NCBI RefSeq assembly: GCF_025153475.1
Contig: NZ_JANZXA010000006.1
Coordinates: 186,001 to 250,000 of the forward strand
Direction of reading: 5' to 3'
DNA from: Novosphingobium mangrovisedimenti
GTDB lineage: Bacteria; Pseudomonadota; Alphaproteobacteria; Sphingomonadales; Sphingomonadaceae
DNA: 64,000 nt
The notes beneath the pieces were generated by a model, which saw nothing but the letters and a program-made list of their open reading frames with translations, was not told where the DNA came from and did no database searches. Each line of letters opens with the position of its first letter. Within the stretch, counting starts at the first letter, position 1. Positions 18,060 to 27,892 of the stretch are shown here, one piece after another. The position numbers and the translations under genes were made by a program.

Positions 18060-19223
18060 TTGCACGCTTACATCGACGAGACGGGCAACACTGGCGGACG
18101 CCTCCTAGACGATAATCAGCCGTTGTTCGTAACGGCGGCGTTGCTGACGCGTTCAGACTTTGACAAACGCTTCGGTGCCGAGGTTGCCATGATCGCCTCC
18201 TCTATAAGCGAGAAGGAAATCCATGCCAATCAGCTTGGCGTTGCGAAGCTTGAGGAGCTTGCTCCCGCGATTTTGAAGGTCGTGCGCAAGGCTGGGCCCG
18301 CGTTCTTTCTCGCTCGTGTCGAAAAGAAGTACGTGATGGCCTCGAAGATATTCGACACAATCTTCGATTGTTTTGAGAACAAGGCTGTACCCTGGCAGGT
18401 GTACAACATCCGGCCACTGCGTATTATGATGGTTTTCAAACTGGCTGCCATCCTCGACGACGAACTTGCCCAGCAGTTCTGGAACGCCCTGCTGGAAAAG
18501 AACGAAGCCAAGGCCAGGGACGGCATGGCAGGCTTCTGCTCGGCTCTGAAGGAGCATGTGCGGCATATCGTCGACCAACGATCCCAGGATATCGTAAACG
18601 ATGCACTCGACTGGGTTGTCGCCAACCCGGAGGGGCTGGATTTCGTTCACCAGACCAAGATCGGCCGCAAGGGCCACATGCCCAATATGGTGGGGTTCGG
18701 GAACCTGCTTGCCGGGATCGAGCGACAATCGGGAATTTGGAGGCGGTCAGTGGAGGTGATCAAACACGATCGTCAGCACGAATTCGCACCGGCTCTCCAA
18801 TTCTGGCACGACATGTATGCCAATGCCCTTCCAGGCGCGGTCAACCTACCCTTCGGCGAGAGGCTTGTCCTGCGGAAGGTGTTCGGTAGCAAACTGGAGA
18901 TTTCTTCCGCTCAGGAGAGCGCCGGCATCCAGATAATCGATGCCATTCTTTGGCTGTTTGCCCGCACACTTCGTGGCGATGCGCTGCCGGAGAAATGCCA
19001 GGCACTTCTCGATTATGTCTATGGCCGCGCCTATCAGGATGACTTCTCCTTCGCGGGAGCGGGCAGTGCCACCGAAGAGGCGCTCAAGGATATTTACGCG
19101 AAACCGCTACCTGCTGATGCCCTTGAACGCGCACGTGCGTTCCAGGTCGAGAGCGAGGAACGCCGGCTCACGGCAATGGCGGACTATGCGATGAAGAAGG
19201 AAGCTGCGAAGAAGCTTGGCTGA
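18060..19223 (+). CDS. DUF3800 protein (putative RNase H-fold nuclease)
   Basis: A 387-residue protein starting YIDETGNTGG (D6, E7), the N-terminal acidic signature of DUF3800. The C-terminal signature SAQESAGIQIIDAILWLFAR lies at about 284-303. The fold is predicted to be RNase H-like with these acidic residues in the active site; the biochemical function is not established. A TTG at 18060 with GGAAGTGG just upstream is the best start, because a later one would remove the conserved YIDE. It is 194 bases after the Argonaute gene, same strand. DUF3800 genes recur in defence islands. It could be a third component of the pAgo operon or an independent cargo gene. Confidence 0.75.
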   Translation: MHAYIDETGNTGGRLLDDNQPLFVTAALLTRSDFDKRFGAEVAMIASSISEKEIHANQLGVAKLEELAPAILKVVRKAGPAFFLARVEKKYVMASKIFDTIFDCFENKAVPWQVYNIRPLRIMMVFKLAAILDDELAQQFWNALLEKNEAKARDGMAGFCSALKEHVRHIVDQRSQDIVNDALDWVVANPEGLDFVHQTKIGRKGHMPNMVGFGNLLAGIERQSGIWRRSVEVIKHDRQHEFAPALQFWHDMYANALPGAVNLPFGERLVLRKVFGSKLEISSAQESAGIQIIDAILWLFARTLRGDALPEKCQALLDYVYGRAYQDDFSFAGAGSATEEALKDIYAKPLPADALERARAFQVESEERRLTAMADYAMKKEAAKKLG

Positions 19224-19451
19224 ACTGAGATACGGTCGGGACAGTATGCAGTCGAATGACGTTCACTTTGCGGTTCGTGGACAACCTCTTGTCCGTCTAA
19301 TCCGCTATCTCCGCCGTTTTTTGCCCTAGGAACCAAGGGCAAATTCCAGCGGGTCGATCAGGATTCGAGAAGGTCGGCTATGCCGCCGTCTATGGTTAGA
19401 AATTCCTGCATCCAGGAGTGGAGGTGTGCCGTGAGGTGAGACGGAGGTGCT

Positions 19452-20378
19452 ATGCCCGATCTCTACAATCCTGCCGCCCATTTCGACCTCGAAACTCACG
19501 CAGCCAATCTCGTCAAACGCCTCGGTGGCACCTGGTCGTCGAAAGGCGCAATGTGTCGTTGCCCGGCCCATGATGACCGCACACCCAGCCTGTCGATCCG
19601 TGTCGGCGAGAAAGCGCTGCTGTTCAAATGCTTCGCCGGTTGCGACACGCTCGACGTGATCCGGGCAATTCGGCGGCTCGACCGCAACATTTCAATGGGC
19701 GGTGAGGCGGCGGTATCATCATCGCCCACGTCGCTCAGCCCGGCATGGTTGCGGCAACGGGCGCTGGATCTGTGGGATAGCGCGCGCCCTCTGGCCGAAA
19801 CGCCAGCCGAACAATACCTGCGGCGACGCGCGATCATCCTGTCGCCGCCTGCCTTGCGCTTTCACCGGCGAACACCGCTCGGCCGAGGAAAACGCGCCGT
19901 GTTCCGCCCAGCGATGCTTGCTGCAATTCACGAGCGGAGCCGGTTGGTTGCACTCCAGAGGACTTTCCTCGATCCTGACCAGCCGCTCCGCGCCCGCGAT
20001 CTAGGTAACCCGCGGCGCATGCTCGGTCGCCCAGGCCAAGGCGCTGTTATCTTGGCACCCGCAAACGACACCCTCGGGCTTGCCGAAGGCATCGAAACCG
20101 CCCTGTCGGCGATCCTCCTGCTCGACATCCCGGTTTGGGCAACGCTCGGAAACGAGCGCTTGGCCCATATCGACGTCCCCGACACCGTCACCCGCCTGAT
20201 CCTGCTTCCCGACAACGACCGCGGCGGACAGATCGGCGCGGCCAAAGCCGCTGAGGCCTACGCCATGCCGGGCCGGACGATTGAAACGCTCTTCCCGCCC
20301 CAGGGCTTCAACGACTGGAATGACGTGCTGCGGGCAAAAGGGAAGGGGGTGGAGGACTGGTTGCGGCAAGCGGCCTGA
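19452..20378 (+). CDS. CHC2 zinc finger / Toprim primase-like protein
   Basis: A 308-residue protein. The N-terminal zinc ribbon has C34, C36, H39 (CRCPAHDDRTPSL) and CFAGC at 60-64. A linker of the DUF7146 type follows, then a C-terminal Toprim_3 domain: GLAEGIETALSA (about 211-222, catalytic Glu) and LLPDNDRGG (about 251-259, the DxD). Proteins of this type are encoded on plasmids and integrative elements and are thought to prime the transferred strand. GGAGG is placed well before the ATG. It starts the long rightward backbone block and is 32 bases before the parB-like gene. Confidence 0.85.
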   Translation: MPDLYNPAAHFDLETHAANLVKRLGGTWSSKGAMCRCPAHDDRTPSLSIRVGEKALLFKCFAGCDTLDVIRAIRRLDRNISMGGEAAVSSSPTSLSPAWLRQRALDLWDSARPLAETPAEQYLRRRAIILSPPALRFHRRTPLGRGKRAVFRPAMLAAIHERSRLVALQRTFLDPDQPLRARDLGNPRRMLGRPGQGAVILAPANDTLGLAEGIETALSAILLLDIPVWATLGNERLAHIDVPDTVTRLILLPDNDRGGQIGAAKAAEAYAMPGRTIETLFPPQGFNDWNDVLRAKGKGVEDWLRQAA

Positions 20379-20410
20379 ATGGTCGGGCCTCGTCCGCCAG
20401 GAGACCATCC

Positions 20411-22486
20411 ATGTCCCAGCCCATCATTCTCGTATCGGCGGCCAAGCTCGCCAAGTCGCCCAGCAATGTGCGCAAGACCAGCGATCCGGAGGCCGACGCC
20501 CAGCTCGAGGCGAGCATCGTCGCGCACGGCGTGCTCCAAAACCTGATCGGCCTACCGGTCGCGCGCAAGAAGGGCCAGTACCGCATCACCGCCGGCGGCC
20601 GCCGCCTCGATGCCGTCCACCGCGCGATCGAAAAGGGCGATCTTCCTACCGATTACGAGCTGCCGGTGAAGGTCCTCGCCGATGCCAACGACGCGGTCGA
20701 GATCAGCCTGTCGGAAAACTTCTTCAAGCTGGCGATGAACCCCGCCGATGCCTGCCGGGCGTTCCAGGACATCATCGAGACCGAGAAGAAGACCCCCGCC
20801 GACATCGCCAAGCGTTTCGGGCTCACCGAACGTTTCGTGCTCGGCCGCCTGCGCCTCGCGGGCCTCGCCGAACCGGTATTCGAAGCGCTGCGTGAAGGCG
20901 CGATCACGCTCGACATCGCCATGGCCTATGCCAGCACGTCGGACACCGCGCGCCAGGCCTCGGTCTTCGAGCAGCTTGGCCAGGGCTACTACCGGGCCAA
21001 TGTCGGCGAAATTCGGCGCCAACTCGCCTCGGGCGGCTATCACGGCAGTGACCCCAAGGCGATGCTGGTCGGACGCGACGACTATGTCGCGGCGGGTGGC
21101 AGGATCGATGCCGACCTGTTTTCCGACGACGCCACCGAAATGTGGATCGATGGCGATATCCTCGATCATCTCGCCGAGGAAAAGCTCACCGCAGCCGCCG
21201 AAGCGATCCGCCAGCGCGAGGGCTTCGCGGAAATCCGCGCCGTGCCCGCGTCCCATATCCCCTACATGGAAACCTACAGCCTTCGCCAGGTCCAGGGCGA
21301 ACTTCCGCCGCTCACCGCCGACGAGGAAGCCCGCTGCGAGCAGATCCAGAGCGAGCTCGAAGCGATCGAGGAAGCCGCGGCCGACGAGAACGGCGAGGGC
21401 TATACCGAGGACGACGAAGCGCGGACCCAGGAACTCGAAGCCGAATACGAGGCGATCCAGTCGCGCACGCCGGTCCTGACCGAGGAGCAGAAGGCCTCGG
21501 CGCTCGCTTATGTGGTGATCGGCCGCGACGGTCAGCCCCGCATTCACGAACAGCTCTATGTCGCGCCGGTCGAAACACCGGCCGACGGGGACGATGACAC
21601 CAGCGACGATGAGGACGCGGATCATGGCGATGAGGCCGAAAGTTCGGCCAAGCCCGTCGTCAGCCAGCGCCTCGCCGACGAACTGGCGATGATGAAAACC
21701 GAGTTGCTTGCCGTCCATGTCGCGAGTGATCCCCGCTTTGCCTTCGACGTCGGCACCTTCATCATGGCTGATGCCGCGACCCGGCATTTTGGGAGCAGCG
21801 ATCTCGCCAGCGAATTGCGCGCCAGGGCACCAAGCCCGCGTGTTTCCGGCTTCGAGAGCGGCACGCTGGCGGCCGAGGAATGGGCCAAGCTCGACAGCGC
21901 GCTCGATCGCAGCTGGATCGATCACGAGGATGTCCGTGATCGCTACGATGCCTTCTGCTCGCTTCCCGACGAGGCCCGCGCTGGCTGGCTGGGCTGGGCG
22001 GTAGCCCGGACCTTCGACGCGGTTCCGGCGGGCAGGACCGGCAGCGTGTTCATCGACCATCTCGGCAGCAAGCTCGCCATCGACGTCGCGGCCTGGTGGC
22101 GGCCGACCGCGAAGAACTACTTCGACCGGATCACCAAGCCCGCGATCCTCGGCCTGTTCGAAACGGTGGGAACCGCCGAACTGCGCCAGCGCTACGCGGC
22201 GTCGAAGAAGCATGATCTTGCCGCTTCGGCCGAGAAGCTCTTCGCGGGTGACATCCTTGTCGAGGCCGAGATCAAGGAACGGGCGCTGACCTGGCTGCCC
22301 GATGCCATGCGCTTCGAACTGATCGACGGCGAGGCTGACGGCGTGATCGACGCGGATGAAGTGGCAAGTGACGAGCCCACCGACGCGACCGGCCTAGCCG
22401 AGGATTCCGAGTTCGGCGATCTTGCGGAACACGGCGCGGACGCTGGCGCTGACGACGGCATGGACTCGCTCGCCGCCGCTGCCTGA
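20411..22486 (+). CDS. Large ParB/RepB-family protein
   Basis: A 691-residue protein. The ParB N-terminal domain occupies about 1-110, including GRRRLDA (56-62) and a LSENFFKLAMNPAD segment (98-111). A KorB/ParB-like helix-turn-helix follows (about 120-170: TPADIAKRFGLTERFVLGRL). The long C-terminal part is acidic (Asp/Glu-rich at about 300-420) and unassigned. This large ParB is typical of plasmids and ICEs of alphaproteobacteria. No parA neighbour is present, so a role in regulation or DNA processing is as likely as partition. A strong hairpin terminator follows 24 bases after the stop. Confidence 0.85.
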   Translation: MSQPIILVSAAKLAKSPSNVRKTSDPEADAQLEASIVAHGVLQNLIGLPVARKKGQYRITAGGRRLDAVHRAIEKGDLPTDYELPVKVLADANDAVEISLSENFFKLAMNPADACRAFQDIIETEKKTPADIAKRFGLTERFVLGRLRLAGLAEPVFEALREGAITLDIAMAYASTSDTARQASVFEQLGQGYYRANVGEIRRQLASGGYHGSDPKAMLVGRDDYVAAGGRIDADLFSDDATEMWIDGDILDHLAEEKLTAAAEAIRQREGFAEIRAVPASHIPYMETYSLRQVQGELPPLTADEEARCEQIQSELEAIEEAAADENGEGYTEDDEARTQELEAEYEAIQSRTPVLTEEQKASALAYVVIGRDGQPRIHEQLYVAPVETPADGDDDTSDDEDADHGDEAESSAKPVVSQRLADELAMMKTELLAVHVASDPRFAFDVGTFIMADAATRHFGSSDLASELRARAPSPRVSGFESGTLAAEEWAKLDSALDRSWIDHEDVRDRYDAFCSLPDEARAGWLGWAVARTFDAVPAGRTGSVFIDHLGSKLAIDVAAWWRPTAKNYFDRITKPAILGLFETVGTAELRQRYAASKKHDLAASAEKLFAGDILVEAEIKERALTWLPDAMRFELIDGEADGVIDADEVASDEPTDATGLAEDSEFGDLAEHGADAGADDGMDSLAAAA

Positions 22487-22509
22487 TCGCACAAGCCTGC
22501 CGTCCTGAC

Positions 22510-22540
22510 GGGGCCGCGGTGTCATGCCGCGGCCCCGTTT
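22510..22540 (+). terminator. Terminator after the ParB-like gene
   Basis: GGGGCCGCGG (22510-22519) and CCGCGGCCCC (22527-22536) form a perfect 10-bp stem around a 7-nt loop, followed by GTTT. The T-run is short but the stem is very stable. Confidence 0.75.
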
Positions 22541-22556
22541 CCATATGCCCGGCTTC

Positions 22557-22570
22557 CGGGAGGAAGGGGG
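22557..22570 (+). repeat. Purine-rich leader motif, copy 1
   Basis: CGGGAGGAAGGGGG in the leader of the methyltransferase-helicase gene. The identical 14-mer is found at 29269-29282, and related GGAAGG/GGGG stretches occur at 26984-27006, 31926-31942 and 33631-33647, each between genes of the same element. Confidence 0.5.
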
Positions 22571-22625
22571 AGGACGATTGGCGACGGGGCGGATGGCCGC
22601 CCGACTTTCCGGAGGACCATGCCCG

Positions 22626-25600
22626 ATGAACTTGCCGCTTCTCAAGCTCGCCGAACCGGAATTCGGCGCTTACGCCACCAAGGCCGAAGGCCTGTTTTCG
22701 GTCGCGAGAATGGTCGCCGACACGCTCGCTCGATCCGGCGTTGTTACCCGCCAGTACCTTACCCGCCTGACGATCGATGCGTTTAGTGCGACCGATGCCG
22801 ATGGCGCCTGGTCGATGCGCGACGCCTATGACGCGCTGGAAGCCGCACAGGTGCTGCTGCTTCAACGCGGTGATTGGCGGGTCATGCATGGCGGCGATCC
22901 CGAGGCGATGTTTGCCGCGCTGCTCGCCTTCCAGAACAGCCTGCCGACCCAGACCTACCGGTCAGAACACCAGGTCGATCTCCAGCAGTTCAGCACGCCG
23001 CTGGCGCTGGCCTGGCTCGCGGCCCGGGCGGCGCAGTTCAGGTCCGATGATCTGGTGCTCGAACCTTCGGCAGGCACCGGGATGCTCGCCGCGCACGCGG
23101 CGAGGGCCGCCACCGGCTTGCTGCTCAACGAGCGCGACGAACAGCGGGCGGCATTGCTCGGTCTGGCGCTCGGTCAGGACGTCACCAGCCACGATGCGGA
23201 ATTCATCCACGACAAGCTGCCGTCTGGACTCGCGCCGAGCGTTGTCCTGATCAACCCGCCCTTCAGCCGCAGCGAGGGGCGGGGCCGCGACCGCCATGCC
23301 GGCGCCAGGCATCTCCGCTCAGCCCTGCTGCGCCTTGCCCATGGCGGGCGCTGCGTCGCGATCATGCCGCCGAGCTTCGCGTCCGATGGTAGTGGTGCAC
23401 CGGGCTATGCGGCGGTGGCCGAGGTCGTGCCACCGCGCGCGGAAATCACGATCCTCGGCAATCCTTACGCCAAGCACGGCACCAGCATCTCGGTGCGGCT
23501 GCTGGTCTACGACAAGGGCTGGGCGGGAATACCCGCACGCCATACCGTGCCCGATCTCGCAGCGGCGCTCCCGATCGTGCTGGGCCTGCCGCCCAGGCTC
23601 GACCCGTCGCAGTCGCCGCCACCTGCACCCGCGCTGGCACAACCGCGACTGCGCCCGGCCGCCAGACCATCGCCGTCAGCGCTCTTCACGAACCTCGCAG
23701 GATCGAAGCTTGCCACGCCAAAGCGCGAACCGCGCATCGACGATGTCCCGCGCCTGCTCGACTATACGGTTAGGGACACACCGCTGGCCGCAGGCGATCC
23801 GGTCGGCATCTATGTCCCCTGGCGGCTCGCCCGCATCGACATTCCAGCCGCTAGGCCGCATCCCGACCAGCTCGTCGAATCCGTCGCCATGGCTTCGGTG
23901 CTGCCGCCCGCACCCGGCTACCGCCCGATGCTCCAGGACCGCGCGATCGCGGCACTGTCCGATGCCCAGCTCGAAACCCTGATCCACGCAGGCGAGGCTT
24001 TCCAGCGCGATCTGCCAGGGACCTTCCTTCCCAATGACGCGGGCGACCAGCTCTCGGAAACGCCGGAGGGTCATGTCTATCGCACCGGCTATTTCATCGG
24101 TGACGGCACCGGGGTCGGCAAGGGCCGCGAGGTCGCCGCCTGCATTCTCGACCAGTGGAACCGGGGGCGGCGCAAGGCGGTGTGGATCTCGGTCAGTTCC
24201 GGGTTGATCGAAGATGCGCGCCGCGACTGGTCTGCACTCGGCGGGTTGCCCATCGACATCCAGCCGCTCGATGCCTTCCCGTTGGGCCAGCCGATCGGCA
24301 TGGCGAGCGGAATCCTGTTCCTGACTTATGCGACGCTGCGCTCCTCGCGCCATGACGAGGCCTCACGCCTCCAGCAGATCCGCGCCTGGCTGGGTGAGCA
24401 TTTCGACGGGATGCTGGTGTTCGACGAGGCCCATGCGCTGGCCAATGCCGCAGGCACCGATACCGAATTCGGCACGGCCAAGGGCTCCGAGCAGGGGCTC
24501 GCGGGCGTTCGGCTCCAGCACGCGCTGCCGCGCGCCCGGGTGCTCTATGTCTCGGCGACCGGCGCCACCGACCCCGCCAATCTCTGCTACGCCGCCCGGC
24601 TTGGCCTCTGGGGACCGGGCACCGCCTTCCGCGACCGCGCGGCATTCATGGCGGCGATGGACGATGGCGGGATCGCCGCGATGGAGATCGTCGCCCGCGA
24701 TCTGAAAGCCATGGGGCTCTATACCGCTCGGGCACTGAGCTTTGCTGGCGTCGAATACGAAGCGCTCGAACACCGGCTGACGGTGGATCAAATCGCGATC
24801 TACGATGCCTATGCCGATGCCTGGGCGATCATCCATCGCAATCTCGACGAGGCGATGAAGGCGGCGAACATCGTCGACCGCATGTCGGGCGATACGCTGA
24901 ATGCGCAAGCCAAGGGCTCGGCGCTGTCCAAGTTCGAGAGCGCCAAGCAGCGCTTCTTCAGCCAGGTCCTGGTCTCGATGAAGATCCCAAGCGTGATCCG
25001 CTCGATCGAGGAGGAACTGGTGGCAGGCCATGTCGCCGTCGTCCAGCTGGTCACCACGGCGGCGGCCATCCTCGACCGGCGGCTTACCGCGCTTTCGGCG
25101 CAGGAACGCGCGCATCTCTTTATCGATGTCTCGCCACTCGACGGCCTCATCGATTATCTCAAGAATGCCTTCCCGACCCGGCAGCTGCGGGCCTTCCGGG
25201 CGAGCGACGGGACGATGCGCTCGGAAATGATGGTGGGTGACGATGGCGCGCCGGTTCACTGCCAGGAGGCGCTGGCGTCGCGAGACACGCTGATCGAGCA
25301 GCTTTGCGGTATGCCGCCGATCCCGGCCGCGCTCGATGCGCTGCTCGCCCATTTCGGGAGCGAGCAGGTCGCCGAGGTGACGGGCCGTACTCGGCGCATC
25401 GTGCTCGACCCGCGCGGCAATCAGAAGCTCGAACCGCGCGGGGCTGGTGCCCGCAAGGCCGACAGCGACGATTTCATGGCGGGCAGGAAGCCGATCCTCG
25501 CCTTTTCCGATGCGGGCGGGACCGGGCGGTCCTATCATGCCGATCTCGGCTGCGGCAGCGCGAGCAAACGCCGCATCCACTTCCTGCTCGAACCGGGCTG

Positions 25601-26933
25601 GAAGGCCGCGACCGCGATCCAGGGGCTGGGGCGCACCCACCGCACCAACCAGGCGAGCCCGCCGGTGTTCCGCCCGGTCACCACCGACTGCAAGGGAGAG
25701 CGGCGTTTCATCAGCACGATCGCGCGGCGCCTCGATAGCCTCGGCGCGCTCACCCGCGGCCAGCGCCAGACCGGCGGGCAGAACCTGTTCGATCCGGCCG
25801 ACAATCTCGAAAGCGATTACGCCCGCGAGGCGCTGACGCAGTGGTATCACCTGCTCCATGCCGGAAAACTGGCGAGCACCAGCCTTGCCGATTTCGAGGC
25901 GATGACCGGCCTCAAGCTGGCCGAAGAGCAGGGCGGCGGCCTGCTCGAACGGCTGCCGCCGATCCAGCGCTGGCTCAACCGCATCCTGGCGCTCCGCATC
26001 GCCACGCAGAACGCGATCTTCGAGGAATATATCGGTCTCATCCAGGCCCGCGTCGATGCCGCGCGAGAGGCGGGCACGCTCGATCTCGGCGTCGAGACGA
26101 TCCGAGCCGAGCGGATTGTTCCGCTGTCCGATCAGGTTCTGCGCACCGATCCGCTGACCGGTGCGGAGACCCGCCTGCTGCGGCTCGAACTCCACATGAA
26201 ACCCCGCACCACGAGCTGGGGCCATCTCATGCACATCTGGCAGGGGACCGAGGACATCGCCTTCTTGCGCAACGGGCGTTCTGGCCGTGTCGCGCTGAGG
26301 GTGCCGTCCTGGTCGGTGACCGATGACGAAGGCAGGCCGGTGCCGATGTGCCAGCTGGTCCGCCCGACCGGACACGACCGGATATCGCTGGGCGCGCTCT
26401 GGACCAGCCATTGGCAACCGATCGGGCACGAGCAATTCCGGGAACTCTGGGAGGCCGAGGTTGCGGCGGCTTCGGCCGCGCTTGATGTCGAGACGATCAG
26501 CCTGGCGACCGGCCTGCTCCTGCCAGTCTGGCACAAGCTCCCCGCCGACGATGTCCGGGTCTGGCGCATCGCCGATGGCAGCGGCGATGCATTGCTCGGC
26601 CGTATCGTCATGCCGGCGGCAGTCGAGAAGCTCGAGGGTGAGTTCGGCCTTGCTGCTTCGGTTCGCCTGACGCCTGCCGAACTGATCGCGGCGGCGCGCA
26701 GCGACGGAGGCGTGGCCGTGCCGGGCCTCGACGGCGCGCGCCTGGTCTCGGTCTTCGTCAACAACAGCCGCCGGCTCGAACTGCGCAGCGCCCAGCCGCA
26801 GGACCGCGAATGGCTGAAGGCGCGCGGATGCTTCACCGAGGTGATCGCCTATGTGACCAGGGTCTTCGTGCCGGTGGACCGGGCCGAGCAGGTTCTCGCG
26901 GCCATCGCGGCGTCGCTCTCGGCGCGGGCCTAA
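22626..26933 (+). CDS. Methyltransferase-like / strawberry-notch helicase protein
   Basis: A 1435-residue protein. An N-terminal Rossmann methyltransferase-like part carries LEPSAGTGM (about 145) and a NPPF motif (about 208, INPPFSRSEG), typical of N6-adenine methylases. A strawberry-notch-type superfamily 2 ATPase follows: Walker A DGTGVGKGRE (about 492), DEAH box FDEAHALAN (about 599), and the SNO C-terminal helicase part (about 955-1040: FSDAGGTGRSYHADL and QGLGRTHRTNQ). The last 300 residues are unassigned. ATG at 22626 is chosen because GGAGG (22611-22615) is 10 bases upstream; an ATG at 22524 lies inside the preceding terminator. Such proteins occur on conjugative elements and large phages; their role (DNA modification, restriction evasion or replication) is not settled. 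Confidence 0.85.
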   Translation: MNLPLLKLAEPEFGAYATKAEGLFSVARMVADTLARSGVVTRQYLTRLTIDAFSATDADGAWSMRDAYDALEAAQVLLLQRGDWRVMHGGDPEAMFAALLAFQNSLPTQTYRSEHQVDLQQFSTPLALAWLAARAAQFRSDDLVLEPSAGTGMLAAHAARAATGLLLNERDEQRAALLGLALGQDVTSHDAEFIHDKLPSGLAPSVVLINPPFSRSEGRGRDRHAGARHLRSALLRLAHGGRCVAIMPPSFASDGSGAPGYAAVAEVVPPRAEITILGNPYAKHGTSISVRLLVYDKGWAGIPARHTVPDLAAALPIVLGLPPRLDPSQSPPPAPALAQPRLRPAARPSPSALFTNLAGSKLATPKREPRIDDVPRLLDYTVRDTPLAAGDPVGIYVPWRLARIDIPAARPHPDQLVESVAMASVLPPAPGYRPMLQDRAIAALSDAQLETLIHAGEAFQRDLPGTFLPNDAGDQLSETPEGHVYRTGYFIGDGTGVGKGREVAACILDQWNRGRRKAVWISVSSGLIEDARRDWSALGGLPIDIQPLDAFPLGQPIGMASGILFLTYATLRSSRHDEASRLQQIRAWLGEHFDGMLVFDEAHALANAAGTDTEFGTAKGSEQGLAGVRLQHALPRARVLYVSATGATDPANLCYAARLGLWGPGTAFRDRAAFMAAMDDGGIAAMEIVARDLKAMGLYTARALSFAGVEYEALEHRLTVDQIAIYDAYADAWAIIHRNLDEAMKAANIVDRMSGDTLNAQAKGSALSKFESAKQRFFSQVLVSMKIPSVIRSIEEELVAGHVAVVQLVTTAAAILDRRLTALSAQERAHLFIDVSPLDGLIDYLKNAFPTRQLRAFRASDGTMRSEMMVGDDGAPVHCQEALASRDTLIEQLCGMPPIPAALDALLAHFGSEQVAEVTGRTRRIVLDPRGNQKLEPRGAGARKADSDDFMAGRKPILAFSDAGGTGRSYHADLGCGSASKRRIHFLLEPGWKAATAIQGLGRTHRTNQASPPVFRPVTTDCKGERRFISTIARRLDSLGALTRGQRQTGGQNLFDPADNLESDYAREALTQWYHLLHAGKLASTSLADFEAMTGLKLAEEQGGGLLERLPPIQRWLNRILALRIATQNAIFEEYIGLIQARVDAAREAGTLDLGVETIRAERIVPLSDQVLRTDPLTGAETRLLRLELHMKPRTTSWGHLMHIWQGTEDIAFLRNGRSGRVALRVPSWSVTDDEGRPVPMCQLVRPTGHDRISLGALWTSHWQPIGHEQFRELWEAEVAAASAALDVETISLATGLLLPVWHKLPADDVRVWRIADGSGDALLGRIVMPAAVEKLEGEFGLAASVRLTPAELIAAARSDGGVAVPGLDGARLVSVFVNNSRRLELRSAQPQDREWLKARGCFTEVIAYVTRVFVPVDRAEQVLAAIAASLSARA

Positions 26934-27049
26934 ACGAACCGGCTATCGTCCGATCGCCTCCAGCCGGATATGATCGGACGGCCCGGAAGGGAAGTGGGGA
27001 AGGGGAAAGGCGCTGCCGGATGGTCGGTGGCACTTTCGAAGGAACCCCC

Positions 27050-27352
27050 ATGACCCAGGACGATCCCATTCTCGACCCGCTGTTTGTCGAGAGCTACAAC
27101 GCGGACCTCGAAGCGCTGAACAGCCCGGCGCGCATCGCGATCACCACGCTCTCTTCCGGCGCCGACGTGTTCGAACTGCTCGACGATGAGGGCCAGTTCG
27201 TCACGCTGTTTCCGGCGAGCGCCACGCCGGAAGTGACGGCTGCCGCCTACCGGCTTTACGCCCAGGGCCTCCATCGCGGGCTGCGCACGGGCGAGGAACT
27301 TGCCTGGGGCAAACTGCGCCACCTGATCGGTGCTGCGTCCGACGAGCGCTGA
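27050..27352 (+). CDS. Hypothetical protein, about 100 residues
   Basis: A soluble acidic protein of 100 residues (MTQDDPILDPLFVESYNADL...). AAGGAA lies 7 bases before the ATG at 27050. I do not recognise a family. It begins a run of four or five small, closely spaced genes (27050-28522) of the element backbone. A perfect hairpin (GTCCGATC at 26948-26955 with GATCGGAC at 26972-26979) and a purine-rich leader precede it. Confidence 0.65.
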   Translation: MTQDDPILDPLFVESYNADLEALNSPARIAITTLSSGADVFELLDDEGQFVTLFPASATPEVTAAAYRLYAQGLHRGLRTGEELAWGKLRHLIGAASDER

Positions 27353-27406
27353 GCGCGTGATCCTTCCCATCTTCACCACTTTCCATCTTCAAGCGGGAGA
27401 ACCATC

Positions 27407-27892
27407 ATGGCTGACAGAGCCAGCGCGTCGATCGAAATCGGCGGCAATATTTCGCGATCCTTGATTCCCGACCTCATCGAGGCGATCGCCTCCGACGGTG
27501 GCCGCGCCGACTGGGAGGGCGAACCGCTTCAGGAATCCGACGTTTCCGGCGGTGCGACCGTCGAAGCCTGCGCCTACGAACTGGCCGGTGGCACATTCGA
27601 CTGGACCGAGGAATTCTGCGAAGAGCACGGCCTCGCCTATGTCCGGAACTCCGGCAGTTGCGGCGGCGCGTTCGGACCCGAACGGGTGATCTTCACCGGC
27701 ACCGGCGCCGCGGTGCAGTTCGACATGACCGAGAGCGAGGAGATCGTTCTTGCCCGGAGCATGATCCGCGATCTCGGCTCGCTGGAAGCGATCGAGGGCT
27801 GGTTCCGCCTTGCCGAGTTCGTGCCGCCGCCGTTCACGATTATCGAGGATGGCGATGAGGCAGCGCCCGTAGAGGAGGCGCTCCATGGCTGA
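27407..27892 (+). CDS. Hypothetical acidic protein
   Basis: A 161-residue acidic protein with no membrane segment. Its centre has three cysteines and a Gly-rich turn (SGSCGGAFGPE, about 82-92). GCGGGAGAACC precedes the ATG. The stop overlaps the next start by 8 bases, so the two are co-translated. Not recognised; it and the following protein may act together. Confidence 0.7.
   Translation: MADRASASIEIGGNISRSLIPDLIEAIASDGGRADWEGEPLQESDVSGGATVEACAYELAGGTFDWTEEFCEEHGLAYVRNSGSCGGAFGPERVIFTGTGAAVQFDMTESEEIVLARSMIRDLGSLEAIEGWFRLAEFVPPPFTIIEDGDEAAPVEEALHG

Noticed and set aside
24363..26534. 723-codon leftward frame opposite the strawberry-notch gene
   Set aside because: Typical GC-driven antisense frame; the plus strand has clear helicase motifs, while this product is rich in Arg, His and Asp without domains.
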